Shown: positions 15,813 to 23,126 of the stretch, in pieces | How the letters are laid out: every line of letters starts with the position of its first letter | Numbering within the stretch: position 1 is the first letter of the stretch | From: Phytoactinopolyspora alkaliphila | Lineage (GTDB): Bacteria > Actinomycetota > Actinomycetes > Jiangellales > Jiangellaceae | Length of the DNA stretch: 64,000 nucleotides | Reading direction: 5' to 3' | Assembly (NCBI RefSeq): GCF_010550695.1 | Contig: NZ_JAAGOB010000006.1 | Span: forward strand, 248,001-312,000 | Translations under genes and position numbers: made by a program | The notes under the pieces: model-generated | The model's database searches: none | Told to the model about the DNA's origin: nothing | What the model saw: the letters and a program-made list of their open reading frames with translations, nothing else

Positions 15813-17453
15813 ATGCTGCAGATGGTGCAGCGCCCACGAGCCACCCTCAGCCGGGTGATGGACGACCTAGGCTCCACGCTCTTCGAGCTCCTGGCCGGCC
15901 GGGTCGACCCGGCGACGGAGGTGGGCGGCGTGGTGTTCCACGACCCGCTGGATCCTCCGGTGCTCCCGGAGAAGACCCTGGTGCTCGGTGTCGGCGTGGC
16001 CGGCGCCGACGAGGTCGCCGGTCTCCTGCGTGAGATCGGCGCCGCGGGCGCCGCGGGACTCGTCGTGCGTGTTCCGGTCGACACGTCGGCCGAAGTGCGG
16101 CGCGCGGTCGCGGACACCGGCGTGGTCCTGTTCGGGTTGACGCGCGGCGCGTCGTGGGCGCAGGTCGCGGCGCTGCTGCGGTCCTTGCTCGGGGTGGACG
16201 ACCTCGGCGGAGCGGACAGCGAGACCCTGGCCGGTGCCGCCGCTGGAGACCTGTTCGCGCTGGCCAGCGCGGTTTCCGAGCTGCTCGACGCCCCGGTCAC
16301 GATCGAGGATCTCAGCTCACGGGTGCAGGCCTTCTCGGCCAATCAGGACCAGGCGGACGGGCCCCGCAAGGAGACCGTCCTCGGGCGGCAGGTGCCCGAG
16401 CGCTACATGCGAGAGCTCGAGCGGCGGGGCATCTTCCGCGAGCTCTACGCGTCGGACCGCCCGGTGTTCGTCACCGGGATGTCCGGCGTCGACCTGCCAC
16501 GGGTGGCGGTGCGCGTGCGGGCGGGCGACGAGATCCTCGGGTCGATGTGGGCAGCCGTCACCGGCCCCCTGTCACCCGAGCGGGAGCAGGCGTTCATCGA
16601 CTCGGCGAAGCTCGTCGCGCTGCACATGCTGCGTCAGCGCGCCGGGGCCGACGTCGAGCGCCGGCTGCGCGCCGAGCTCGTCGCCACCCTCCTGGAAGGC
16701 GGCCCGATGGCGGCGGAAGCGGCCGCACGGCTCGGAGTGGCCGGCGGCCCCAGCCGCGTTCTCGCGCTGGCCGTGCGCGACGGCGGCGACGCGTCCCACG
16801 TGGAGGCGGAGCTGCAGCGAGTGAACGGCGCCTTCGCGCTGCACATGTCCGCGGTGCATCCACGCTCCGCCGTCGCACTCGTGGGCGGCGTCGTGTACGG
16901 GGTCATCCCGCTGGCCGATCGTGGCACCGCGGCCGACGACCGGGCCGTCGCCGTCGCCCGGGAGTTCCTGGATCGCATCGGCGACCACCACGGCGTCGTC
17001 GTCGGCATCGGCCAGCCGGCCGCCGACGCGTCGGAGCTGCCACGCTCACGTGCGGACGCGGAGCGCGCGCTGCGCGTGCTCCGGCAGGGCCGCACCCAGT
17101 CCCAGGTGGCGCGCGCCGAGGACGTGTGGACCGCGTCGCTGCTGCTGGAACTGGGGGATCTGATGGCCGCGGAACGCCAGGAGCCCACCGGGCCGGTCGC
17201 CCGGCTGGCCGCGTACGACGCGCGGCATCGCGGCGAGATGGTGGAGACGTTGCGGGCCTGGCTGGATGCGTTCGGCGACGTCGTGAAGGCCGCGGCCGAG
17301 CTGCACGTGCACCCCAACACCTTCCGGTACCGGCTGCGGCGGCTCAGCGAAATCTCCGGCCTCGACCTCGACGACCCAGAGGCACGCTTCGCGGCGATGC
17401 TGGAGCTGCGGCTCACCCCAGCCGGAACGTCGGCTCGAAGGCCGGATCGGTGA
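15813..17453 (+). CDS. PucR/CdaR-type transcriptional regulator
   Basis: A 546-residue DNA-binding regulator. The C-terminus (about 475-540) carries the PucR-type helix-turn-helix, recognisable as VVKAAAELHVHPNTFRYRLRRL followed by the ISGLDLDDPEARF tail. The N-terminal half is a purine-catabolism-like ligand domain (VLGVGVAGADEVAGLLREI; an R-S-L-L-G helix), with a GGDEF-like CdaR middle region. The ATG at 15813 is 1 nt after the racemase stop, so it belongs to the same transcript and probably controls the operon in response to a substrate or nitrogen signal. An internal ATG at 15858 is possible. Its 3' end overlaps the convergent oxidase gene by 41 bp. Confidence 0.88.
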   Translation: MLQMVQRPRATLSRVMDDLGSTLFELLAGRVDPATEVGGVVFHDPLDPPVLPEKTLVLGVGVAGADEVAGLLREIGAAGAAGLVVRVPVDTSAEVRRAVADTGVVLFGLTRGASWAQVAALLRSLLGVDDLGGADSETLAGAAAGDLFALASAVSELLDAPVTIEDLSSRVQAFSANQDQADGPRKETVLGRQVPERYMRELERRGIFRELYASDRPVFVTGMSGVDLPRVAVRVRAGDEILGSMWAAVTGPLSPEREQAFIDSAKLVALHMLRQRAGADVERRLRAELVATLLEGGPMAAEAAARLGVAGGPSRVLALAVRDGGDASHVEAELQRVNGAFALHMSAVHPRSAVALVGGVVYGVIPLADRGTAADDRAVAVAREFLDRIGDHHGVVVGIGQPAADASELPRSRADAERALRVLRQGRTQSQVARAEDVWTASLLLELGDLMAAERQEPTGPVARLAAYDARHRGEMVETLRAWLDAFGDVVKAAAELHVHPNTFRYRLRRLSEISGLDLDDPEARFAAMLELRLTPAGTSARRPDR

Positions 17454-18588
17454 GTGCCGGGCGGTCAGCCCGAAATGCATCAATTGGATGCTGCGTAGTC
17501 CCGATCGTGGCCAGGTCGGCCAGGATCTCGCCGATGAGTGCCGCGAACTTCGCTGCGTGTCCGGCTCCTACGCCCACCGTGAGCCGTGGATGCCCGGGTA
17601 CGAAGTCAAGAATGAAGTCGCGATCCGGAGGCATGTCATAGATGCAGGTCTTGCTGGTCAGCTCCGGCCCGACAACCCCCGGCAGCCGGTGGTCGAGGAA
17701 CTCGGCCACGATCGCCGCCTCCTGTGGGTCCGGAACGAACGAGCGGGTCTCCTGGGTGACGGGGTGTCCACGCATATCCCTGGCGGCTTTCACCCCCACC
17801 TCGCCGTAGACGGGGAAGCCGTAGAAGAACGAGTCGCCGTGCCAGATCCAGATAGGGAAGCGCTCCGGAGCGAAATCTCTCAGATTCGGGGTGGCAAAAT
17901 AGCTCACCTGCTCTTGGCTCAGCGTGAGCCGCCAATCTAAGCCCAGATTGGAGCAGAAGCCGGGCGTCCAGGATGCGACGCACAGAGTCGCGCCGTCAGC
18001 GCGAAACGGGCCCTGACTGGTCTGGATCGTGACGTGATCTGTATGTGAGGCGATCCCGAGCACCGGCGTCTCCGGAAGAAACGTGACGCCGTGTGCTCGT
18101 GCAAGCGCGATCTGGGCGGCGGTGGCGCGGCCGATGTCGAGGATACCGCCGTCGGCCTGGTACATGCCGACGGTGTCCTCCCCGATGCGCCACTGCGGCC
18201 ATCTCGCCCGGATCTCGGCCACGTCGACCATCTCGTACCGGATGCTTCTGGCGTCCAGAGCCTGCCGATAGGTGGCGAGCTCGGCTTCGCCGGGTGTGCC
18301 GGCGATGGCCAGGTCAAGCCCACCGGTCCGATGCACCAGGTCCACACCGGTCTCGTCCTCGATGTGCTCCCACGCCTTGTACGCGGCCGGTGTCAGCGCG
18401 GTGTAGACCGGCGAGTGATAGGCATGCCGAATGATGCGGGAGTGGTCTTCCGAGGCACCGAACGTGTGACCCAGGGGGTACTGCTCAAGAACGACGACAT
18501 CGGAAACGCCCCGGCGTGCCAGGTGATAAGCGGTGGCCGTGCCGAGCGCGCCGGCTCCGATCACGATATGGCGATAGCTGCTTCGCAC
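17413..18588 (-). CDS. Monomeric sarcosine oxidase-like FAD enzyme (MSOX/MTOX family)
   Basis: A 391-residue flavoprotein of the DAO family. The N-terminus is a Rossmann nucleotide-binding motif (VIGAGALGTATAYHLARRG), followed by EQYPLGHTFGASEDHSR, typical of sarcosine and N-methyltryptophan oxidases. Cys315 lies in SKTCIYDMPPD, the same position as the covalent FAD attachment Cys315 of Bacillus monomeric sarcosine oxidase; PGHPRLTVGVGAGHAAKF near the end is the usual substrate/flavin segment. It should oxidise an N-methyl or secondary amino acid to an imine with H2O2 release. It is the last gene of the minus-strand operon, 24 nt after the creatininase gene. Actual substrate unknown. Confidence 0.88.
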   Translation of the reverse strand: MRSSYRHIVIGAGALGTATAYHLARRGVSDVVVLEQYPLGHTFGASEDHSRIIRHAYHSPVYTALTPAAYKAWEHIEDETGVDLVHRTGGLDLAIAGTPGEAELATYRQALDARSIRYEMVDVAEIRARWPQWRIGEDTVGMYQADGGILDIGRATAAQIALARAHGVTFLPETPVLGIASHTDHVTIQTSQGPFRADGATLCVASWTPGFCSNLGLDWRLTLSQEQVSYFATPNLRDFAPERFPIWIWHGDSFFYGFPVYGEVGVKAARDMRGHPVTQETRSFVPDPQEAAIVAEFLDHRLPGVVGPELTSKTCIYDMPPDRDFILDFVPGHPRLTVGVGAGHAAKFAALIGEILADLATIGTTQHPIDAFRADRPALTDPAFEPTFRLG

Positions 18589-18612
18589 GTCAACTCCCGG
18601 TGTCCGGATTTC

Positions 18613-19377
18613 TCAGCGCTGGATCTCGGTCTCGAAATGTGTGACAAGCAGATCCGTCAGACTGCGCAGGTACCGCACTCCACGCTCTGCGTCGGCTGGT
18701 CTGGGGTCGCCGAGCACCCCCATTTCGGAGAGCGCAGCCGTTCCACCCTCGAAGAGCCGGTCCGCTGTCTCGTCGTCGAAATGGCCCAGGTAGCCGGGTA
18801 CTGCTGCTGCGAGGTCAACCAAGTCGGGCCGCATCGCCAGCATGATCGACGTCTCTGCCTCGCCCGCGTGGGAACCGCTGACCGCGGAACTGACTCCGTC
18901 CCGGTTACCGACCTCGGTCATCGCTTTGATGAACGCCTGCAGGCCCGTGTAGGGGATGAACCGTGCGGTACCGATCCGTCCGCCGGTCTGGTGAAGCAGG
19001 TCACCAAGCGGGCCGAAGTTGCCGCCGTGGCTGGGGATCACGAGCACGTTCTCGAAGCCATGGGAGGCGAGGCTCTCGATGTATTCGGCCACCACCTTCG
19101 TGAATGTCGGTGCGGACAGCGTGATGGTGCCGGGGAAGGACATGTGGTGTGGCGAAACGCCGAGCGGCAACGTCGGGCCGGTCAGTACACCCCGCATCCG
19201 CTCGGCGACCCGCGCTGACAGAACATCGCCGAAAAGCGTGTCGGTGACCAAGGGCAGATGCGGGCCGTGCTGCTCAATCGATCCGCAGGCGAACACCACG
19301 GTGCGACGTCCCTGTTTGAGTGCGGTCTCGACCTCGGGCCAGGACATGCGCGCCAGGTCGGCGCTGGCGCCGGTCAC
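18613..19377 (-). CDS. Creatininase-family amidohydrolase
   Basis: A 254-residue protein of the creatininase family (creatinine amidohydrolase, FAPy deformylase, MftE). Metal-binding signatures are intact: Glu and His in SIEQHGPHLPL, Asp in VTDTLFG, His in IPSHGGNF and Glu in GSHAGEAETS. The GTG at 19377 overlaps the stop of the preceding gene (GTGA); the frame runs on upstream for 344 codons, but only as a shadow of that gene. Creatininase plus sarcosine oxidase hints at creatinine breakdown, but the middle enzyme, creatinase, is absent here. Hydrolysis of another cyclic amide or N-terminal peptide bond is equally possible. Confidence 0.85.
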   Translation of the reverse strand: MTGASADLARMSWPEVETALKQGRRTVVFACGSIEQHGPHLPLVTDTLFGDVLSARVAERMRGVLTGPTLPLGVSPHHMSFPGTITLSAPTFTKVVAEYIESLASHGFENVLVIPSHGGNFGPLGDLLHQTGGRIGTARFIPYTGLQAFIKAMTEVGNRDGVSSAVSGSHAGEAETSIMLAMRPDLVDLAAAVPGYLGHFDDETADRLFEGGTAALSEMGVLGDPRPADAERGVRYLRSLTDLLVTHFETEIQR

Positions 19378-20300
19378 CGCTCGTCCTGGGCGGCGTGCGC
19401 GGGCTGCCGGGTGCGCAAGTGGTCGACCGCCATCCGGGTGACCGTTCCGATCGCTGCGTCGGCGGTGCCGTCGCGAAGGTCGTAGTGGCGCTGACGGAGG
19501 TACACGGCGACGGCGTAGCGGTCTTCGGGCCCGAATTCGAGCACACCTACCTCGTTTCGGATCCCGCCGTAGAAGGTGCCGGTCTTCCCCGCGATGGCGG
19601 GCCCGTCGCGATAAGACGTCGATATCCGGTGCGGTGCAAATTGCAATGACATGATCCTGCGCACCTCCGCACACGCCTCCGCCGGTCCGGCCTGGTTCAG
19701 CCAGATGGCCTGCAGAAGCCGGGTCATGTCGCGCGGGGTGGTGGTGTTCCCGGTGCGGAAGCCAGACTCGATGCTGCGGGGGACGACAGAAGCCAGCTCC
19801 TCGGGGGACAGGAGGTGTGGGTCGCCCCCGAGGTCGTCGACCGCACGCCCGATCAGCCCTGCGCAGTCGGTTCGGATCTCGGTGTGCTTGATGCCCAGAT
19901 TCCGGAGCCGGTGAGCGATGTTCTCGGTTCCGACGAGCCGCTGGAGGACGTCGGTGGCGGTGTTGTCGCTGACCTGGATCATCAGCAGCGCCAGGTCCCG
20001 GATGGATATCTCGATCTCGTCCAGCATGGTCGAGATCCCGGAGATGCCGGCGCTGTGCTGTGCGGGTGTCACGCGCAGCCGGCCGGTGAGATCGAGCCGG
20101 CCTTCTGCTGCCTGACAAGCGAGCTCGAGGAGGACCGCCACCTTGTAGGTGGAGGCCGCAAGTGACGGGGTGTCGGCGCCGATGTCGACCTCGGCGTCGT
20201 CGCCATCGAGGCTGCGCACGTGCAGCGCGAGCGAGCAGCCAGCCCGCTCGGCTACCTCTCGGATCTGTGTGCTCAGGCCGGATTGGGTCGGTGCGCTCAT
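19374..20300 (-). CDS. Class A beta-lactamase-like serine hydrolase, second copy
   Basis: A 308-residue protein with STYK (Ser50, Lys53), SDN (111-113) and KTG (from Lys239), the class A/PBP-fold active site. As in its homologue at 1337-2245, there is no signal peptide and no clear ExxLN omega-loop motif; the region before NTTTPRDMTRLLQAIW reads PRSIESGFRTG. The two share long similar runs (LLEL.CQAAEGR..LT, VSDN.ATDVL, GKTGT...IRNEVGV), so they are paralogues within one genome, each linked to a peptide importer. The ATG at 20300 overlaps the dipeptidase stop by 1 nt (TGATG), with AGGATC upstream; a GTG one codon earlier is possible. It is probably a cytoplasmic amide/ester hydrolase rather than a resistance enzyme. 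Confidence 0.8.
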   Translation of the reverse strand: MSAPTQSGLSTQIREVAERAGCSLALHVRSLDGDDAEVDIGADTPSLAASTYKVAVLLELACQAAEGRLDLTGRLRVTPAQHSAGISGISTMLDEIEISIRDLALLMIQVSDNTATDVLQRLVGTENIAHRLRNLGIKHTEIRTDCAGLIGRAVDDLGGDPHLLSPEELASVVPRSIESGFRTGNTTTPRDMTRLLQAIWLNQAGPAEACAEVRRIMSLQFAPHRISTSYRDGPAIAGKTGTFYGGIRNEVGVLEFGPEDRYAVAVYLRQRHYDLRDGTADAAIGTVTRMAVDHLRTRQPAHAAQDER

Positions 20301-21328
20301 CACTGATCCTTTCGATGGGTGTCTTCGTCGCCCCAGACCTCGGCAAAGACGCGCAGCCAGTTCTCGCCGAGCACCTGCAGGACATCGGATGCGCTGAATC
20401 CGCGCTCAAGGAGGCGAGCGGTCAGCTGCGGGAACTCCGATGCGTCGTCGAGGCCGTCCGGGAAGTGCCACGGCGGTGGAGGATAGGTGGCTGGTGACCA
20501 GATCCCGTCCCGGACGTACTGGTCATACAGTTCGCGTGGCGCGTCACGCACGGTGTAATCCAGGCCGAGCGCCACGTGCTCGATACCGGCCAGCTCGGCG
20601 ACGTAGACCACGTGATCGATGAAAGTGTCCAGGTCGGCCTTGGGATCGGTGCCGAGGAACGCTGAGAACCCGTTGATGCCCACCAGGCCCCCGCTGGCCG
20701 CGATCTCGCGGATCAGCTGATCGGAGATGTTGCGTGGCGAGGGGTGGACAGCGGCCGGATTCGAATGTGACGCGACGACCGGGGCGGCGGAGGCAGCGAC
20801 CGCCTCCATGCTGGTCCGTTCGCCGGTGTGAGACACATCGACCACGATGCCGAGGCGGTTCATCTCGGCGACTACCGCTCGTCCGAAGCTGCTCAGTCCG
20901 GCGTTTCCCGGCTCCTCGCAACCGTCACCCACTGGGCTGCGCTGATTGTATGTCAGCTGCATGACCCGTACCCCCAGGCGCCAGAACACCTCGACCAGGT
21001 CCACGTCATACTCCAGCGCATGCGTGCCCTGAAACTGGGAGACCACAGCCAGCCGTCCGTCCCGTTTCGCTTGCCTGATCTGCTCCACGGATGTGACCTG
21101 AACCAATTCGTCTGGCCTCTCGCGGATGAAACGATGGGCCCGGCCGAGCAGAGAGACCGCTTCCCGGCAGCTTTCGAACGCGACGAACGTGACCACGCAG
21201 CATGTCGTGCCGCCGGTGCGCCATGTCGCCAGCTTCTCCATCCAGTGATAGCCCGGACAGGTGCCATCGACAATCACCGCTGAACGGTGCAGATCGTCGC
21301 TTTGGCCGGTGAAGGCTACGGACGTCAC
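20300..21328 (-). CDS. M19 (renal) dipeptidase-like protein with altered metal site
   Basis: A 342-residue TIM-barrel protein of the membrane dipeptidase (M19) family. The second half is standard: VVDVSHTGERT and VASHSNPAAVHPSPRN supply the two later His ligands, and GIEHVALGLDYT matches the usual G-DFDG strand. The first metal ligands are not: where the family has DGHND, this protein has DGTCPGYH, and the bridging Glu segment reads QFQGTHALE. It may therefore bind one metal or none, or belong to a divergent clade. Known bacterial M19 enzymes prefer L-Xaa-D-Xaa dipeptides. The GTG at 21328 overlaps the preceding gene by 4 nt. Confidence 0.8.
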   Translation of the reverse strand: MTSVAFTGQSDDLHRSAVIVDGTCPGYHWMEKLATWRTGGTTCCVVTFVAFESCREAVSLLGRAHRFIRERPDELVQVTSVEQIRQAKRDGRLAVVSQFQGTHALEYDVDLVEVFWRLGVRVMQLTYNQRSPVGDGCEEPGNAGLSSFGRAVVAEMNRLGIVVDVSHTGERTSMEAVAASAAPVVASHSNPAAVHPSPRNISDQLIREIAASGGLVGINGFSAFLGTDPKADLDTFIDHVVYVAELAGIEHVALGLDYTVRDAPRELYDQYVRDGIWSPATYPPPPWHFPDGLDDASEFPQLTARLLERGFSASDVLQVLGENWLRVFAEVWGDEDTHRKDQ

Positions 21329-22299
21329 GCGGGTACCTCCGAATCGTCAGGGGTGGCAGTCAGGTCGCGAGCGATCAAGGAGGCGATGGCCCAATCCAGA
21401 ACCGCGCAGCCGACAGACTTGAAGACGCTGTGCCCGGAGCGGCCGGAGGGACGTGCGTTATCGTCGAGCCGGCCGAGCGGGATCAGGGCGGAAGCGTCGA
21501 GCCCGGCGTCGAGCGCGCTGATGATCTCGCCGGACTCATCCATGCATCCGTGCAGGTCATCGACGACAACGGCGGAGGCGGACATGATCAGGTCGGTGGG
21601 CAGCTCGGCCATCCCGGCGCGATATGAGCCGACGGCATTCACGTGCGTGCCGGTCCGCACCGACTCGGTGCTGAACAACGGCTCGGTGGATGCTGTCGCG
21701 CAGCAGACCACGTCCGCCGTTCTGACAGCTTCATCTGCGTCGCTGTGAATCGTGATGTCAAGATCCGGCCTGGTGACCGCCAGGCTCTCTGCGAACGTCC
21801 GGGCGCGTTCTATGGTCCGGTTCCATATGGCCACGTGCTGGATCGGCCGGACCGTGCAGACCGCTGCCACCTGGGCCGCGGCCTGGCGGCCAGCACCGAG
21901 CACCGCCAGCCGGCTGGCGGCCGGCTCCGCAAGGATGTCGGTGGCCGCACCGGTGACAGCGCCGGTGCGCAATGCCGTCACGGACGCCCCGTCGGCGGTG
22001 AAGGTCCCACGGCGCCGGTCTCCGCTGATCCAGAGCAAAGTGCCTTCAATGGAAGCGGCCGTGGGCTGGCCCTCGCCGATCCGGACGCTCACGGTCTTGA
22101 CCATCGAGTCCTTGGACTGGCGGTGGGTGGCGACCATGACCAGCAGACGACCATTGTCGAGAACGAGCCTCGGCGGTTGCTCGAAGCTTCCGCGCTGAGC
22201 CGCGCCGAGAACTCGCCGCACGGATCGAACCGCATCTCTCATCGGCACCCGGTGCGTGACCTCGCCCGGTCCGAAGTGCGGGGGACGGTGCTCAGACAT
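21325..22299 (-). CDS. Ornithine cyclodeaminase / mu-crystallin family protein
   Basis: A 324-residue NAD(P)-binding protein. The Rossmann motif is AVLGAGRQAAAQVAAV (about 125), preceded by GTFTADGASVTALRTGAVTGAAT and followed by IWNRTIERARTFAESL, all typical of the OCD/mu-crystallin family. Members include ornithine cyclodeaminase, alanine dehydrogenase, L-lysine cyclodeaminase and ketimine reductases, so the reaction could be reduction of a cyclic imine or amino acid deamination; the sequence does not settle it. The ATG at 22299 overlaps the GntR stop by 8 bp. A frame open to 22341 lies inside the regulator gene. It is second in the operon; a ketimine reductase would be a sensible partner for an amine oxidase. 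Confidence 0.83.
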   Translation of the reverse strand: MSEHRPPHFGPGEVTHRVPMRDAVRSVRRVLGAAQRGSFEQPPRLVLDNGRLLVMVATHRQSKDSMVKTVSVRIGEGQPTAASIEGTLLWISGDRRRGTFTADGASVTALRTGAVTGAATDILAEPAASRLAVLGAGRQAAAQVAAVCTVRPIQHVAIWNRTIERARTFAESLAVTRPDLDITIHSDADEAVRTADVVCCATASTEPLFSTESVRTGTHVNAVGSYRAGMAELPTDLIMSASAVVVDDLHGCMDESGEIISALDAGLDASALIPLGRLDDNARPSGRSGHSVFKSVGCAVLDWAIASLIARDLTATPDDSEVPA

Positions 22300-22993
22300 G
22301 GTGCGTGGGCTCGGGTCGGCCGGCCCACAGGCCTCGTGCATGCCGGAGGTGCCGCGTCATCAGGTCCTCAGTGCCGGCGACGTCGCCGGCCTCGATCAGG
22401 TCGAGGAGCTCCTCATGTTCGCGAGCTGAGTCGATGAGCTTCGCGGCACCGCGCAGCTGGGAAAGCCCGACCAGCCGGGTCTGGTCGCGCAGCATGGCGA
22501 CCATGTCCACGTATCGCTGGTTGCCGAGTAGCGCGGTAAGCCCGAGGTGGAAGTCACGGTCGCGGGCGACGAACGCGACCATGTCGCCGTCGGCGGCGTG
22601 CTTGATGATGGCCTTAGCCATCGGCCGAAGCTGCGACAGATCCGGGCGTGGCCGGATCGTCGCGAGCTTTCCCATGGCCGGGACCTCGAGGACGAGCCTG
22701 AGCTCCACCAGATCGTCGAGATCCTTGTCGGTCAACACCCGCACTCTGAATCCGCGGTTGCGAACCATCTCGACCAGGCCGTCCTTGGCGAGGTCCAGAA
22801 CGGCTTCCCTGATGGGGGTGGCGGACACCTGCAGCTGCTCAGCGATGGTGCTGACGGAATAGAGCACACCGGGCTCCAGTTTGCCGGCGACGATCTGTGC
22901 CTTGATCTGCTGCGTCGCCTCGTCGCGCAGCTTCGTGCGTGGAAGGACATCGAACTGTGGACCGCGTGTCCCGCCGGTAGTGAGAGATGCCAT
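22292..22993 (-). CDS. GntR-family regulator, FadR/FCD subfamily
   Basis: A 233-residue repressor or activator. Residues 18-85 form the GntR winged helix (LRDEATQQIKAQIVAGKLEPG, then VSTIAEQLQVSATPIREAVLDLAKDGLV). Residues 95-220 are the all-helical FCD effector domain (DLVELRLVLEVPAMGKLA, DRDFHLGLTALLGN, EHEELLDLIEAGD), which often binds a metal and a carboxylate. It is the first gene of the minus-strand operon and diverges from the importer operon; the 133-bp gap contains a perfect inverted repeat inside the importer promoter. Control of both operons, with autoregulation, is likely. Confidence 0.92.
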   Translation of the reverse strand: MASLTTGGTRGPQFDVLPRTKLRDEATQQIKAQIVAGKLEPGVLYSVSTIAEQLQVSATPIREAVLDLAKDGLVEMVRNRGFRVRVLTDKDLDDLVELRLVLEVPAMGKLATIRPRPDLSQLRPMAKAIIKHAADGDMVAFVARDRDFHLGLTALLGNQRYVDMVAMLRDQTRLVGLSQLRGAAKLIDSAREHEELLDLIEAGDVAGTEDLMTRHLRHARGLWAGRPEPTHHV

Positions 22994-23060
22994 GTGTCCA
23001 TACCCACTCGGTGATCTGGTTTTCGGCTCCTCAGGATCGTGTCAAATCCCGGCGAGCACG

Positions 23061-23089
23061 TTGACATGTTAGGTGTAAGGTATTACACA
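23061..23089 (+). promoter_or_regulatory. Promoter with overlapping palindromic operator upstream of importer operon
   Basis: TTGACA at 23061-23066 is a perfect -35 box; TACACA at 23084-23089, 17 nt further, is a weak -10. The stretch 23073-23088 is a perfect inverted repeat, GTGTAA-GGTA-TTACAC, lying in the spacer and -10. GntR/FCD proteins bind short palindromes of this kind, and the gntR gene starts 68 bp away on the other strand, so this is probably its operator. Repression of the importer by steric block is inferred. The rest of 22994-23126 shows only the ribosome site AGGAGGAGGG before the ATG at 23127. Confidence 0.6.
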
Positions 23090-23126
23090 TAACCCATCGA
23101 AATCAAGCTTCTCAGGAGGAGGGATC

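Noticed and set aside
18091-19218. Plus-strand open frame opposite the oxidase and creatininase genes
   Set aside because: No recognisable motif; both minus-strand genes have complete catalytic signatures.
18613-19377. Complete creatinine degradation pathway
   Set aside because: Creatininase-family and sarcosine oxidase-like genes are present, but no creatinase (M24-type) gene is found in the window.
19378-20409. N-terminal extension of the creatininase frame by 344 codons
   Set aside because: The extension is antisense-free but lies wholly in another frame of the class A-like gene, is low complexity, and the GTG at 19377 gives a normal-size creatininase with a GTGA overlap.
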